A DNA stretch of 64,000 nucleotides. It comes from Alphaproteobacteria bacterium (GTDB lineage: Bacteria > Pseudomonadota > Alphaproteobacteria > MPNO01 > UBA2964). The stretch spans positions 24,700-88,699 of the forward strand of contig WHUE01000004.1 in NCBI GenBank assembly GCA_009377375.1, given 5' to 3'. The notes beneath the pieces were generated by a model. It did not search any database and had not been told where the DNA came from. It saw only the letters and a program-made list of their open reading frames with translations. The position numbers and the translations under genes are program-made. Numbering within the stretch: the stretch's first letter is position 1; each line of letters begins with the position of its first letter. Shown here piece by piece: positions 39,995 to 49,049 of the stretch.

Positions 39995-41451
39995 TTCCCC
40001 AGCGGCTGAAAGGTCGTGCGGGCGGGAGAGACCACGACGGCGCCGGTCGGGCGGAGTTCGATCACCGCGAGCTGGCGCTCGACCAGCCCGTCCCGCAGCA
40101 GGCGGAACGTGCCGGCCGCGCCGGCGAAGCCGTTCGGCGCGGTCAGCGATATCGTATTGAAGGCCGGCCCTTCCTCCGCGGTCGCCAGCACCGCGGCGAG
40201 CGAGGCCGCGTCGTAGGCCAGCACGCCGAGCGGATGCGGCGGCCGGCCGTAGACGGCGCGGAACCGCTCCTCGAAAGGCTTGCGCGCGTCGGGCGAGGGG
40301 CCGGCGAACCAGGCCCCGGACAGCGAGGGCTCGCGTTCCAGCTCCTGCCCCGGGCGGCCGTCGATGCCGAGGACGCGGACCTGGCCGGTGTCGATGTCGT
40401 AGAACGGCAGCAGCGGCGCCAGCGCCTTCAGCGCCGCGCCCGATTCGGCCAGCAGCACGGCGTCGAACGGCAGCGCGCCCAGCGTGTCGCGCCCGATCAG
40501 CCGGCGGAGCGCGCGCGCGGACAGATCGTCCCCCGCCTGCGCCAGCTCCGCCCGGCGGGCCTGCATCGCGGCGCGGCGGTCCTCGTAGGCGGCGAGGCGG
40601 CGGACCGCGGCGGCGATCGAGTCCTGGCTCTGGCCGTAGAATTCGATATCGGCCACCGCCCCGCCGGCAGCGGCCACCGCCTCGCGGAAGGCTTCGGCGA
40701 CGCGGGTGCCGAAGGCGTCCTCGGGCAGCAGCGCGGCAAACCGCCTGCGTCCCTGGGACGCGGCATAGCCGACCACCCGGCGCACCGCCGCCTCGGGCCG
40801 GAACCCGATGACGAAGGCGTCCTCGCGTGCCGCGGCGCGGTCGTTGGAGAACGCGACGACCGGCAGGTTCGCGGCGCGTGCGAGCGGCGCGACCTCCACC
40901 ACCGAACCGGCGAAGAGCGGGCCGAGCAGGATCTGCGCGCCGCCTTCGATGGCGGAGATCGCGGCGGCGCTGGCGCCCTGGGACGTGCCCTGCGTGTCGC
41001 GCGGCAGGAGGGTAAGCTCGTCGTTCGCGACGTCGAACACGGCAAGCTGCGCGGCGTCGAGCAGCGCGCGGCCGATCCCCGCATCGGCGCCCGAGAGCGG
41101 CAGCAACAGCCCCACGCCGATGGTCCGGTTCACCCCCGGCGGCGGCGTCAGGATCACCCGGCCGCCTTCGGCGCCGGGCAGGCCGGGCGGCGGCGCGGCG
41201 GGAACGGGATAGGGCGGCGGCGTCGCCATGGGGACGCGCGGTTGCTCTTCCCCCGGCGGGACGGGCTGCGCCCGTGGCGCGTCGGCGGCGCGGCCTTGCG
41301 CGGCTTCGCCCCGCTCTCTAACGTTGGACGACGAGCAGGCCGCGAGCAGCAGGCACAGCACGGCGATCAATGGCCACGCCCAGACCCCGCAGGAAGACGC
41401 CGCGCGACGATGCGGTGCGGCGCACGCAGGCCCCGGCCGAAAGCGCCGCAT
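39991..41451 (-). CDS. Penicillin-binding protein activator (LpoA-like) lipoprotein
   Basis: About 486 residues. An N-terminal signal with lipobox (LLLAAC, Cys at 39 from this start) and a Pro-rich linker lead into a periplasmic-binding-protein fold from about 105 (VGLLLPLSGADAGIGRALLDAA, GAQILLGPLFAGSVVEVAPLA, LPVVAFSND). The fold is that of the C-terminal domain of LpoA, an outer-membrane lipoprotein that activates PBP1A; the N-terminal TPR domain of enterobacterial LpoA is absent, as usual in alphaproteobacteria. An alternative ATG lies at 41481. The start region overlaps the N terminus of the divergent rsmI frame, and the gene ends in the inverted repeat. Confidence 0.88.
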   Translation of the reverse strand: MRRFRPGPACAAPHRRAASSCGVWAWPLIAVLCLLLAACSSSNVRERGEAAQGRAADAPRAQPVPPGEEQPRVPMATPPPYPVPAAPPPGLPGAEGGRVILTPPPGVNRTIGVGLLLPLSGADAGIGRALLDAAQLAVFDVANDELTLLPRDTQGTSQGASAAAISAIEGGAQILLGPLFAGSVVEVAPLARAANLPVVAFSNDRAAAREDAFVIGFRPEAAVRRVVGYAASQGRRRFAALLPEDAFGTRVAEAFREAVAAAGGAVADIEFYGQSQDSIAAAVRRLAAYEDRRAAMQARRAELAQAGDDLSARALRRLIGRDTLGALPFDAVLLAESGAALKALAPLLPFYDIDTGQVRVLGIDGRPGQELEREPSLSGAWFAGPSPDARKPFEERFRAVYGRPPHPLGVLAYDAASLAAVLATAEEGPAFNTISLTAPNGFAGAAGTFRLLRDGLVERQLAVIELRPTGAVVVSPARTTFQPLGN

Positions 41452-42399
41452 CGACGAGTTGCATTCCGACTCAGCAGACATCCGAAAACCCGACCCCTGA
41501 AAACGGAGGCGACCCTATCGCCAGGCCGGAGCCAAGTAAACCGCTGCGCATCCCGCCCGGGCTGCACCTGGTGGCGACGCCGATCGGCCATCTGGGCGAC
41601 GCGAGCGCACGCGCGATCGAGACGCTGCGCCGCGCCGACATCATCGCCTGCGAGGACAGCCGCGTCACCGGCAAGCTGTGCGCCGCATATGGCATCCGCA
41701 CCCGTCTTACCCCCTATCACGAGCACAACGCGAAATTCGCGCTGCCCGTGCTGATGAAACGATTGGAACAGGGCGAGATTGTGGCGCTGGTATCCGATGC
41801 GGGCACGCCGCTGGTGTCGGATCCGGGTTACCGGCTGGTGCGGGCCGCGATCGACGCGGGCGTCGCCGTGACCGCCGTGCCGGGCGCCTCCGCCGCGCTC
41901 GCGGCGCTGGTCGTGTCCGGGCTGCCGACCGACCGTTTCCTGTTCGCCGGGTTCCTGCCGCCGAAATCCGCCGCGCGGCGGACGGCGCTCGCGGAGTTGG
42001 CCGGGCTGCGCGCGACGCTGGTGTTCTACGAATCGCCGCGGCGGCTGGCGGGCGCGCTGGCCGACATGGCCGCGATGCTGGGCCCGCGCGAGGCGGCGGT
42101 GGCGCGCGAGCTGACCAAGCTGCACGAGGAGACGCGACGGGGCGCGCTCGCCGCCCTCGCCGCGGACTACGCCGCCGCGCCCGCGCCGAAGGGCGAGATC
42201 GTCGTCGTGGTCGGACCCGGCGCGGGAGACGGGCGTCGCCGACGACGATGCGCTCGACGCGATGCTGGAGGACGCGCTGGCGGCGGGCGGGGCGCGGCTG
42301 CGCGACGCGGTGGACGAGGCGGCGCGGCGCAGCGGCCGGAAGCGGCGCGAGGTGTATGCCCGGGCGCTGGCGCTGCAGGGCCGGGGGGAGACGGAATGA
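41370..42399 (+). CDS. rsmI: 16S rRNA 2'-O-methyltransferase RsmI, frameshifted near its end
   Basis: RsmI methylates C1402 of 16S rRNA. The tetrapyrrole-methylase fold is clear: [77 protein letters not shown] and FYESPRRL. The frame used up to GEIVVVVGPGAG is abandoned at the GGG at 42224-42226: one base must be skipped to continue as ETGVADDDALDAMLEDAL and so on to the TGA at 42397-42399, which overlaps the yraN ATG. The start is also unclear: the first ATG (41370) gives an unusually long, non-conserved N terminus of about 55 residues; GTG 41415 is an alternative, and a GGAGG at 41509-41513 has only an ATC after it. Confidence 0.85.
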
Positions 42400-42803
42400 G
42401 CGGCAGAGCGCCGTCCCGGCCGATGGGCCTGGCCGAGCGCCGGCGGCGCCATGCGCTGGGGCTGGGGGCCGAGCGGCTTTGCGCCTGGCATCTGCGGCTG
42501 CGCGGCTGGCGCATCCTGGCGCGGCGCTTTCGCACCCCCGCCGGCGAGATCGACATCGTCGCCCGGCGCGGCCGGCTGATCGCCTTCATCGAGGTCAAGG
42601 CGCGCGGCGACGCGGGCATGGCGGCGGAATCGCTGGGTCCGCGCCAGCGCCGCCGCATCGCGCGGGCCGCCGCGCTGTTCGTCAAGAAATCGCCGCAATA
42701 CGCAGGCTACGATATGCGCTTCGACATGATGCTGGTCAGTCCCGCGAGGCTGCCCCGCCACGTGATGGATGCTTGGCGCGACTCACCACGCGCGGCAGAA
42801 TAA
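42396..42803 (+). CDS. yraN: YraN (UPF0102) nuclease-fold protein
   Basis: A 135-residue protein of the restriction-endonuclease-like fold. LGAERLCAWHLRLRGWRIL, EIDIVARRGRLIAFIEVKAR (catalytic-type D and ExK) and the tail RFDMMLVSP are the UPF0102 blocks. Its function is not established; Holliday-junction or rRNA/DNA processing has been suggested. The ATG overlaps the rsmI stop (ATGA), the usual rsmI-yraN coupling. Because of the rsmI frameshift, an uninterrupted frame joins both, but the fusion is not genuine. Confidence 0.93.
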   Translation: MSGRAPSRPMGLAERRRRHALGLGAERLCAWHLRLRGWRILARRFRTPAGEIDIVARRGRLIAFIEVKARGDAGMAAESLGPRQRRRIARAAALFVKKSPQYAGYDMRFDMMLVSPARLPRHVMDAWRDSPRAAE

Positions 42804-42850
42804 CGGGCGCGAACCTCTATCTTCACCCGTCCGAACGCCGGAGGATCGAC

Positions 42851-43459
42851 ATGCGCACCCGCCTGCCCCCGTTTGCCGCCCTTGCGCTCGCCGCCGCGCT
42901 GGCACAGCCGCTGGCCGGCTGCGTCGAGGTCGCCGCGGGCGGGGCCGCCGCCGTCACCACCGCCGCGCTGGAAGAGCGCGGGCTGAAGGCCGCGGTCAGC
43001 GACAACGTGATTCGCGCGCGCATCCTCGACAGGTGGCTTGAGCACAGCGAGGAAATGACGCGCAAGGTCGACATGGCCATCACCGAGGGGCGCGTGCTGC
43101 TGACGGGAATCCTGCCGAACCAGCAGATGCGGCTGGACGCCGTCCGCCTCGCCTGGCAGGCCGACGGGGTGAGGGAGATCATCAACGAGATCCAGGTCGA
43201 CAGCAGCGCCGGCGTCGGCACCTTCGCCCGGGACACCTGGATCACCACCCAGCTCCTCAGCAAGCTGACCTTCGACAACCGCGTCTCGTCGATCAACTAC
43301 TCGGTCGAGACGGTCGCCGGCACGGTGTACCTGATGGGCATCGCCCAGGACCAGGACGAGCTGGACCGCGTGCAGAACCACGCGCGGAACCTGAGCTACG
43401 TGCGCCGGGTCGTTTCCTATGTGAGGCTGAAGGACGACCCCCGCCGCGGCAAGTCGTGA
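42851..43459 (+). CDS. BON-domain lipoprotein (OsmY/DolP-like)
   Basis: A 202-residue secreted lipoprotein: signal with Cys (LAQPLAGC, 24), then two BON domains (about 46-115 and 120-195: VRLAWQADGVREIINEIQV and NHARNLSYVRRVVSYVRL are the ends of the two). BON domains bind phospholipid or glycans and occur in outer-membrane maintenance proteins such as DolP. Start ATG 42851 follows GGAGGATCG. The gene order rsmI-yraN-BON-sirB1-gshB is a common alphaproteobacterial unit. The stop overlaps the next start by four bases. Confidence 0.92.
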   Translation: MRTRLPPFAALALAAALAQPLAGCVEVAAGGAAAVTTAALEERGLKAAVSDNVIRARILDRWLEHSEEMTRKVDMAITEGRVLLTGILPNQQMRLDAVRLAWQADGVREIINEIQVDSSAGVGTFARDTWITTQLLSKLTFDNRVSSINYSVETVAGTVYLMGIAQDQDELDRVQNHARNLSYVRRVVSYVRLKDDPRRGKS

Positions 43460-44292
43460 CTGCCGCGCAGGATATCCGGGACGAGCTGGCCGCCGTCGGC
43501 GGCCTTGAGGACGACGCGATCGACATCGCCCGCACGGCGCTGCTGCTGGCCGCGCTGGACCGGCCCGGCGTTTCGCGCGACTCCTATCACGCCCATCTGG
43601 ACGAGATCGCCGCCGCGGTCGCTGCCCGCGTGCCGGCCGGCGCGAGGCACAACCTCGCGCGGCGCGCCGGCGCCCTGGCCGCAGCGCTGGGAGGGGAGAT
43701 GGGCTATGCCGGCGACACGCTGACCTACGAGGACCCGCAGAACGCCAACCTGATGCGGGTGATCGACCGCCGCAAGGGGCTGCCGGTGGCGCTGGGCATC
43801 CTCTATCTGCACGCCGCGCGGGCGCAGGGCTGGGACGCGGCGGGGCTGAACTTTCCCGGCCATTTCCTGGTGCGGCTGGAGCGCGGCCCGGTGCGCGTCA
43901 TCATCGACCCGTTCAACGGCGGCCGGGAGATGGCCGCGGAGGACATGCGCGGCGTGCTGAAGACGGTGGCCGGCGCCGAGGCCGAGCTGCGCCCCGAACA
44001 CTACGCCCCCACCGGCAGCCGGGACGTGCTGGTGCGGCTGCTGAGCAACATCAAGCTGCGCGCGGCACAGACGGACGACGCCGCCCGCGCGCTGGAGATC
44101 ATCGACCGCATCCTGCTGATCGCGCCCGGCCAGACCGCGCTCCTGCGCGAGGCCGGGCTGTTCCACGCGCGGCTCGGAAACCTGAAAAGCGCGCAGGAGG
44201 CGCTCGTCGCCTTCCTCGGCCGCAGCGGCGACGCCGCGATGCGCGCCGAGGCGGAGAAGCTCTTGCAACAGCTCCGGACCCGGCTTAACTAG
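43456..44292 (+). CDS. SirB1-family transglutaminase-like protein
   Basis: A 278-residue protein with a transglutaminase-like core (about 90-170: [44 protein letters not shown]) and a C-terminal tetratricopeptide-like helical part (about 185-275). The usual catalytic Cys of transglutaminases is not visible at the start of the core, so enzymatic activity is doubtful. The GTG start overlaps the BON gene stop (GTGA). Confidence 0.88.
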   Translation: MTAAQDIRDELAAVGGLEDDAIDIARTALLLAALDRPGVSRDSYHAHLDEIAAAVAARVPAGARHNLARRAGALAAALGGEMGYAGDTLTYEDPQNANLMRVIDRRKGLPVALGILYLHAARAQGWDAAGLNFPGHFLVRLERGPVRVIIDPFNGGREMAAEDMRGVLKTVAGAEAELRPEHYAPTGSRDVLVRLLSNIKLRAAQTDDAARALEIIDRILLIAPGQTALLREAGLFHARLGNLKSAQEALVAFLGRSGDAAMRAEAEKLLQQLRTRLN

Positions 44293-44339
44293 ATCAGCCT
44301 CGCGCGCCGCGTCAGCCCGCTCCCAACACGGACCCCGAA

Positions 44340-45299
44340 ATGAGCCTCGCCGTCGCCATCCAGATGGACCCGATCGAGAGCATCGACATCGATGCCGACA
44401 GCACCTTCGTGCTGGCCCTCGAAGCGCAGCGGCGCGGTCACGCGCTCTACCACTATCTGCCGCAGGACCTGATCCTGCGCGACCACCGGCTGTTCGCGCG
44501 CTGCCGCGCGCTGCAGGTGCGGCGCGAGGCCGGCAGCCACTTCACCCTCGGCGGGAAGGAGCTCATCGACCTGGCCACGCTGGACGTGGTGCTGATGCGC
44601 CAGGACCCGCCCTTCGACATGGCCTATATCACGGCGACGCACCTGCTGGAGCACATCCATCCGGACACGCTGGTGATCAACGATCCCGTCCATGTGCGCA
44701 ACGCGCCGGAGAAGCTGTTCGTCACCCATTTCGAGGGGCTGATGCCGCCGACGCTGATCACCTCGGACCGAGAGGAGATCCTGGCCTTCCGGCGCGAGCA
44801 CGGCGACATCATCCTGAAGCCGCTGTTCGGCAACGGCGGCGCCGGCGTCTTCCACCTGACGCCGGAGGACGAGAACATGAATGCGTTCCTTGAGATGTTC
44901 ACGGCGCTCTACCGCGAGCCGATCATCGTGCAGCGCTACGTGCCCGAGGTGCGCGAGGGCGACAAGCGCATCATCCTGGTGGACGGCGAACCCGCCGGCG
45001 CGGTCGCCCGCATCCCGGCCAGGGGCGACGCCCGCGCCAATTTCCACGCCGGCGGCCGGGCGGAGAAATCCGTCCTCACCGAACGCGAGCGCGAGATCTG
45101 CGCCATGATCGGCCCGGCGCTGTACGACCGCGGGCTGGTCTTCGTCGGCATCGACGTGCTCGGCGACTACCTGACCGAGATCAACGTCACCTCGCCCACC
45201 GGCATCCAGGAGATCAACCGCCTGGACGGCATTCAGATCGAGACGACGATCTGGGACGCCATCGAGCGCCGCTTCGGCGAGCGGCACACGCGGTTCTAA
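44340..45299 (+). CDS. gshB: Glutathione synthetase
   Basis: A 319-residue ATP-grasp enzyme joining glycine to gamma-glutamylcysteine. [19 protein letters not shown] is the N-terminal block, [19 protein letters not shown] the substrate region, [17 protein letters not shown] the ATP-binding loop and [18 protein letters not shown] the C-terminal metal-binding block. All typical motifs are present. It converges with the MliC gene, overlapping by four bases at the stops. Confidence 0.98.
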   Translation: MSLAVAIQMDPIESIDIDADSTFVLALEAQRRGHALYHYLPQDLILRDHRLFARCRALQVRREAGSHFTLGGKELIDLATLDVVLMRQDPPFDMAYITATHLLEHIHPDTLVINDPVHVRNAPEKLFVTHFEGLMPPTLITSDREEILAFRREHGDIILKPLFGNGGAGVFHLTPEDENMNAFLEMFTALYREPIIVQRYVPEVREGDKRIILVDGEPAGAVARIPARGDARANFHAGGRAEKSVLTEREREICAMIGPALYDRGLVFVGIDVLGDYLTEINVTSPTGIQEINRLDGIQIETTIWDAIERRFGERHTRF

Positions 45300-45619
45300 C
45301 CTGAGGCGGCCTCGCGGCAGCCGACCAGACGGGTTCCCCCGGTCACCCAGAACGCGCCGCGCCCCTTGGCGTGAAACACGTGCTCGCCGTTGCGGTAGCG
45401 GATGCCGGAGCCGGAGACCGTCTGCGCCATCACCATCGGCGCGGCGCCGGGACGTTCGACCGTCACCCGATGCGCCAAGGGGTCGAAATCCGCGGTGAAC
45501 GTCGTCCCGTCGTCGCAGGCATAGGCCACCGGCGCCGGGGCCGGCGCGTCGAGCCCGCAGGCGCAGCCGGCCAGCAGCAGGGCGAAGGCGGGCGCGGCGA
45601 AGGAGGCAGGGTGTCGCAT
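45296..45619 (-). CDS. MliC-family lysozyme inhibitor lipoprotein
   Basis: A 107-residue envelope protein. The signal ends in a lipobox (LLLAGC, Cys at 19), and the mature part is one MliC domain: [36 protein letters not shown] and [12 protein letters not shown]. MliC proteins inhibit host C-type lysozyme, and the paired cysteines (YAC, VGC) form the usual disulfide. It stands alone after the convergent gshB. Confidence 0.88.
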   Translation of the reverse strand: MRHPASFAAPAFALLLAGCACGLDAPAPAPVAYACDDGTTFTADFDPLAHRVTVERPGAAPMVMAQTVSGSGIRYRNGEHVFHAKGRGAFWVTGGTRLVGCREAASG

Positions 45620-45680
45620 GACCCCGATGCTACGCCGTCGGGCGCGACGGGGAAAGCGGGATGCGCGGGGCCGATGCGGG

Positions 45681-47252
45681 TCAGGCGACCTGGCGGGTCT
45701 CGATGAGGCGCGCCGCGGGCAGGGTGATCGTCACCGTGGTGCCGACGCCGAGCGTGCTTTCGAGTTCCAGCGTGCCGCCGTGAAGCTCCATCAGGCTCTT
45801 GGACAGCGGCAGGCCGAGCCCGGTGCCCTCGTAGCGGCGGCCGAGCGTGTCGTCGACCTGGCCGAAGCGTTCGAGCGCCTTGGGGATGTCTTCCGAGGCG
45901 ATGCCGATGCCGGTGTCGGTGACGGAAACCGCGACGCCCATGGCGGTGCGGTACGCGACGACCCGCATCGCGCCGTCTTCAGGGGTGAACTTGACCGCGT
46001 TGGACAGCAGGTTCAGGAGCACCTGGCGGAGGCGGCGCTCGTCGGCGCGGATCCGGGGCATATCGGGAGGGATGTCGATCGCCAGCGCGATGCGCGCGGT
46101 TTCGGCCTGTCGCCGCACCATCCGCACCGCGTCGTCCACGATCTGGCGCAGATCCGTCTCGTCGTCGTCCATCTCCAGCCCGCCGGCATCCAGCTTCGAG
46201 ATGTCGAGCACGTCGTTGATCAGCCCCAGCAGATGCGCGCCGCTGTCGTAGATGCACTTGGCGTAATCGAGGTACTGCCCGTTGCCCACCGGGCCGAACA
46301 TCTCCTTCGCGATCACCTCGGAGAATCCGATCACCGCGTTCAGCGGCGTGCGCAGCTCGTGGCTCATGGTCGCCAGGAACTGGGATTTCGTCTGGCTGCT
46401 GGCCGCCGCCGCCTCCAGCGCCCGGGTCAGGTTCTCGGCGGTCGCCTCGAGCTCGCGCTTCGTCGCCTCGAGCTCGGCGACGTGATCGCGGAGCCGCGCC
46501 GCCTCCGCCACAGAGCGGTCGGCCAGATGCTGGTCGACGATCGAGCCCACAAGACCGAGGGCGATGATCAGCACGGTCAGCAGCACCACCGCGACCGAAA
46601 GCCATTCCGGATCGACCGACGCGGCGGACACGACGATGCGCGGGTCGGGAACGTAGGTCACCGCCGCCATGCCGGTGAAGTGAAGCCCGACGATCCCGAG
46701 AATATAGAGCGTCACGGCCCCGACCTGGCGCCCGAGCGTCGCGTCCGGCCGGGCGGCGACGCGCAGCGCGGCCGCGCAGCCGGCGGCCCCGATCAGGATC
46801 GAGGCGGCGACATAGGTCATGTCCCATTGCGCCGCGGCGGGAATCCGCACCGCCGCCATGCCGACATAATGCATGCCGGCGACGGCCAGCCCCGCCACCG
46901 CGCCGCCGAGGGCCGCGCTCCTGCCGGATGCGCCGCCGCGAAGCGCGATCAGGAAGCCGCCCCAGGTGATCCCGGCGGCGATGGCGATCGACAGCAGCGT
47001 CAGCAGAAGGTCGTACCCGACGGGAAGGCCGGGACGGAAGGCGAGCATGGCGAGAAAATGCGTCGCCCAGATGCCGGAGCCCGCCACCACGGCGGCGCCG
47101 GTATGCCAGAACAGCCGCGCCCGCCCCTCAGCCGCGCGCGCGCGGCTGAGCAGGCTGACCGCCGTGTAGCAGCCGAGCAGGCAGATGACGGCGGCAGCAG
47201 CGACGAAACGCAGGTCGTGCTGACCGGTGATGCAATCGAGGACGCGCAGCAT
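45681..47252 (-). CDS. MHYT-domain sensor histidine kinase
   Basis: A 523-residue inner-membrane sensor kinase. Seven predicted helices in the first 245 residues carry the three MHYT-type motifs (THFLAMLAF, MHYVGMAAV, LHFTGMAAV), thought to bind a metal and sense O2, CO or NO. A coiled coil (about 255-290) leads to the kinase: MSHELRTPLNAVIGFSE is the H-box with the phosphorylated His, followed by N (NLLSNAVKFT), G1 (DTGIGI) and G2 (GTGLGLPLSK) boxes. There is no receiver domain and no response regulator adjacent. The start at 47252 begins MLRVLDC. Confidence 0.92.
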   Translation of the reverse strand: MLRVLDCITGQHDLRFVAAAAVICLLGCYTAVSLLSRARAAEGRARLFWHTGAAVVAGSGIWATHFLAMLAFRPGLPVGYDLLLTLLSIAIAAGITWGGFLIALRGGASGRSAALGGAVAGLAVAGMHYVGMAAVRIPAAAQWDMTYVAASILIGAAGCAAALRVAARPDATLGRQVGAVTLYILGIVGLHFTGMAAVTYVPDPRIVVSAASVDPEWLSVAVVLLTVLIIALGLVGSIVDQHLADRSVAEAARLRDHVAELEATKRELEATAENLTRALEAAAASSQTKSQFLATMSHELRTPLNAVIGFSEVIAKEMFGPVGNGQYLDYAKCIYDSGAHLLGLINDVLDISKLDAGGLEMDDDETDLRQIVDDAVRMVRRQAETARIALAIDIPPDMPRIRADERRLRQVLLNLLSNAVKFTPEDGAMRVVAYRTAMGVAVSVTDTGIGIASEDIPKALERFGQVDDTLGRRYEGTGLGLPLSKSLMELHGGTLELESTLGVGTTVTITLPAARLIETRQVA

Positions 47253-47429
47253 GGGCGCAGCATGAGGAAATTCCGCTAACAAAGCGTTACTGTTCGCGGA
47301 ATCCCACCGATGGAAACGGTCTTGCCTTCGCCGGAACAAAGAGGCAACATATCCGCCGTCCCGGTGAAGGAGGAGCAGGATGGCGGCGGAGGTTCTAGAG
47401 GCTTGGTAATGCTCGTCACGTCCCGATAA
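47253..47429. other. Left edge of the AT-richer island, with an orphan start
   Basis: The stretch from the kinase start to the end of the first island gene. At 47365-47382 a strong ribosome-binding site precedes ATG (AAGGAGGAGCAGGATG), but the frame stops after nine codons (MAAEVLEAW). This looks like the 5' end of a plus-strand gene whose remainder was lost. Confidence 0.45.
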
Positions 47430-47741
47430 CTATACTTCTCCACTCGGAGGCACGTGCGATGGTTGCTCCCGCTCGGGCGGTTGCGGTTGCTTTACCAATG
47501 CGTGATGAACCAGAAGACTTAGAAGATGCGCCCGCTCGTGCGGTGGAATAACGAATGATAACCACCCGAAACCAGAATGCCGAAATTGAAGTATCGTGTT
47601 TTCTCCGTCGAGAAACGTCTGCCATGCGGGGTCGAACTCCCCATGGGCATGCTTTGGAGCCTCTCTAGGAATCTCTGGTTGGAGCTGTCTCCGCTGTTGT
47701 GACGCGCGGGCAATTAGCGCATCAAGCTCGACGGTGTCCAT
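47430..47741 (-). CDS. Hypothetical protein, last gene of the orphan operon
   Basis: 103 residues from the ATG at 47741 (GGAG ten bases before). The N-terminal part is charged, with a short coiled segment; the middle, FDPAWQTFLDGENTILQFRH then FGWLSFVIPPHERAHLLSLL, is a compact alpha/beta-looking domain; the C terminus is Pro-rich. No signal peptide or membrane helix. It overlaps the end of the upstream gene by 20 bases. Codon use and base composition differ from the surrounding chromosome. I do not recognise a family. Confidence 0.6.
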   Translation of the reverse strand: MDTVELDALIARASQQRRQLQPEIPREAPKHAHGEFDPAWQTFLDGENTILQFRHSGFGWLSFVIPPHERAHLLSLLVHHALVKQPQPPEREQPSHVPPSGEV

Positions 47742-47988
47742 ATTCGATAATCTCCGCTTCCCAGTCAAAACCTGACATTGCCAAGTATAGAACGCCGCGC
47801 CCCCGGTCCGTGAAATAACGACCGAGACACGCTAACGTCTTAACGGCCTCGTCCTCCACAAACCGGGGTCCTTCTTGAACAACCCGCCAGAAATCCTCCT
47901 TCGCGGAAAGGCTCGTCCACGTGGCATCCAGAATTCTTGTCCGCGCCGTCCGCTCAACAGCGGCAAAATCTTCTGTCATATACTGCAC
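47722..47988 (-). CDS. Hypothetical protein, third gene of the orphan operon
   Basis: 88 residues: mostly helical, with DFWRVVQEGPRFVEDEAVK and YFTDRGRGVLYLAMSGFDW as the most structured parts. A small acidic cytoplasmic protein; the size and acidity recall immunity proteins or small regulators, but nothing else supports that. It overlaps the gene upstream by 35 bases and the one downstream by 20 bases, so all four genes of the group appear to be translationally coupled. A second ATG lies at 47979. Confidence 0.58.
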   Translation of the reverse strand: MQYMTEDFAAVERTARTRILDATWTSLSAKEDFWRVVQEGPRFVEDEAVKTLACLGRYFTDRGRGVLYLAMSGFDWEAEIIEYGHRRA

Positions 47989-48403
47989 TTACCACCCATC
48001 CTAATCCGACAGCTATCCAGATGGCTACATACAAGAATGACCATGTATACATGGAGTCCGGCATCGGTGAGATGACAAGCACCGGAATCGTCATTATCGT
48101 CAGTACGAAACTTGCGGTTATCGAATATATAAAATGCCGCTCCATTCGCTTATAAATTTTCTTTGAACGGAAGGCAGATAAGAAATGATTTTCCGTAGTC
48201 TTGATAAAAATCAAGAATGAGAACAAGAACGCACATACAATAGATGATGTATCAAATACTGCCTGATACAGCGACGATACAGATAAATTGCTCTCCTCTG
48301 CGACAGAGTAAAACTGCTCTCCCCATTTCCCAAAGGAGAGGACGCCGAAAAGCGCAAGCGCCAACGGTCCCCATCTCTCGGCAAAGATCGCAATTGGCTT
48401 CAT
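47954..48403 (-). CDS. Small membrane protein, second gene of the orphan operon
   Basis: 149 residues with about four hydrophobic helices (WGPLALALFGVLSFG, TSSIVCAFLFSFLIFI, FIYSITASFVLTIMTIPVLV and FLYVAIWIAVGLGWVVSAV) and a basic loop between the second and third (RSKKIYKRMER). The DNA is strikingly AT-rich: 48121-48240 has 40 G or C in 120 bases. The start ATG overlaps the stop of the upstream gene (ATGA). It is of unknown function; membrane helices with a basic cytoplasmic loop would suit a small pore, a toxin-like effector or a membrane anchor. Confidence 0.65.
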   Translation of the reverse strand: MKPIAIFAERWGPLALALFGVLSFGKWGEQFYSVAEESNLSVSSLYQAVFDTSSIVCAFLFSFLIFIKTTENHFLSAFRSKKIYKRMERHFIYSITASFVLTIMTIPVLVISPMPDSMYTWSFLYVAIWIAVGLGWVVSAVYDRRFCRC

Positions 48404-48993
48404 TTGTCCGCAGTTAAGTAGCTCTCTCTTATATAAGATATATTCGATTGCATATCAGGATAGAGCGCCCCTGCATCTTCGTGGAACACATCGAACCGAA
48501 GAATTTCGGCACTCTCTGGCAAGCCCACGATAAGCCGGAACGACGATTCGCCCTTTCCGTCGATCTGCTTTTCAAAAACGAGGGTACGCGGCACGGCACG
48601 CTTCATTCGTACTACATCACCCATTGCGACAAACTGCCAATTCACCCCGTGCCCGATCAGACAGCCAACATGTGGCATGGCAGGATTTTCGTTAACGCCG
48701 GCACCGGAGAACTCGCACGCGGCATCCACTCTTGGCCCGCTACATACGAGGCCGCCGCCCCAATCTTGGCGCGCAAGGCAAACATATATCTGCACGGTTT
48801 CATTAGGTACGCGGACATTCACGGCACCATGTGGCGGTCCGGATTCGCCTTTGTGTACTCCCCCGCTGAAGATCACGGGCGCGACGGTAGTTTCGACCAG
48901 TGCGGCCCTAGCGCCTTCTGGTACGACGTGGAGCAGGACGTAGACCGCACCTAGTCCGGCTATCGACAGCCGCCAAAATCTTGATTTCTTCAC
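48400..48993 (-). CDS. Exported hypothetical protein, first gene of the orphan operon
   Basis: 197 residues from the GTG at 48993, which follows GGTGGAG; an ATG at 49014 would add seven residues. A membrane helix or signal peptide (about 7-30: LSIAGLGAVYVLLHVVPEGARA) is followed by a beta-rich domain with four cysteines (YVCLARQDW, LVCSGP, AACEFSG, VGCLIGHG) that could form two disulfides. This suggests a periplasmic or membrane-tethered sensor. No family recognised. It is read away from the truncated comM gene. Confidence 0.62.
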   Translation of the reverse strand: MKKSRFWRLSIAGLGAVYVLLHVVPEGARAALVETTVAPVIFSGGVHKGESGPPHGAVNVRVPNETVQIYVCLARQDWGGGLVCSGPRVDAACEFSGAGVNENPAMPHVGCLIGHGVNWQFVAMGDVVRMKRAVPRTLVFEKQIDGKGESSFRLIVGLPESAEILRFDVFHEDAGALYPDMQSNISYIRESYLTADK

Positions 48994-49028
48994 AGCCCGG
49001 TCTCCACCGGGCATCGGGTAGGCTAACG

Positions 49029-49049
49029 ACGCACCAGCACTAGGTGCGT
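49029..49049. repeat. Perfect 7-bp hairpin at the island-comM boundary
   Basis: ACGCACC and GGTGCGT are separated by seven bases, a few bases before the comM remnant begins. No T-run follows. It could be an att-like or promoter structure. Confidence 0.35.

Noticed and set aside
41370..42803. A 477-residue RsmI-YraN fusion protein
   Set aside because: The middle 60 residues are Arg/Gly-rich nonsense, while another frame gives a normal RsmI ending and an ATGA overlap with yraN. It is treated as a frameshift.
49029..49049. Terminator or integration att site at the island edge
   Set aside because: The hairpin is perfect but has no T-run, and no direct copy of it is visible at the left edge of the island; listed only as a hairpin.
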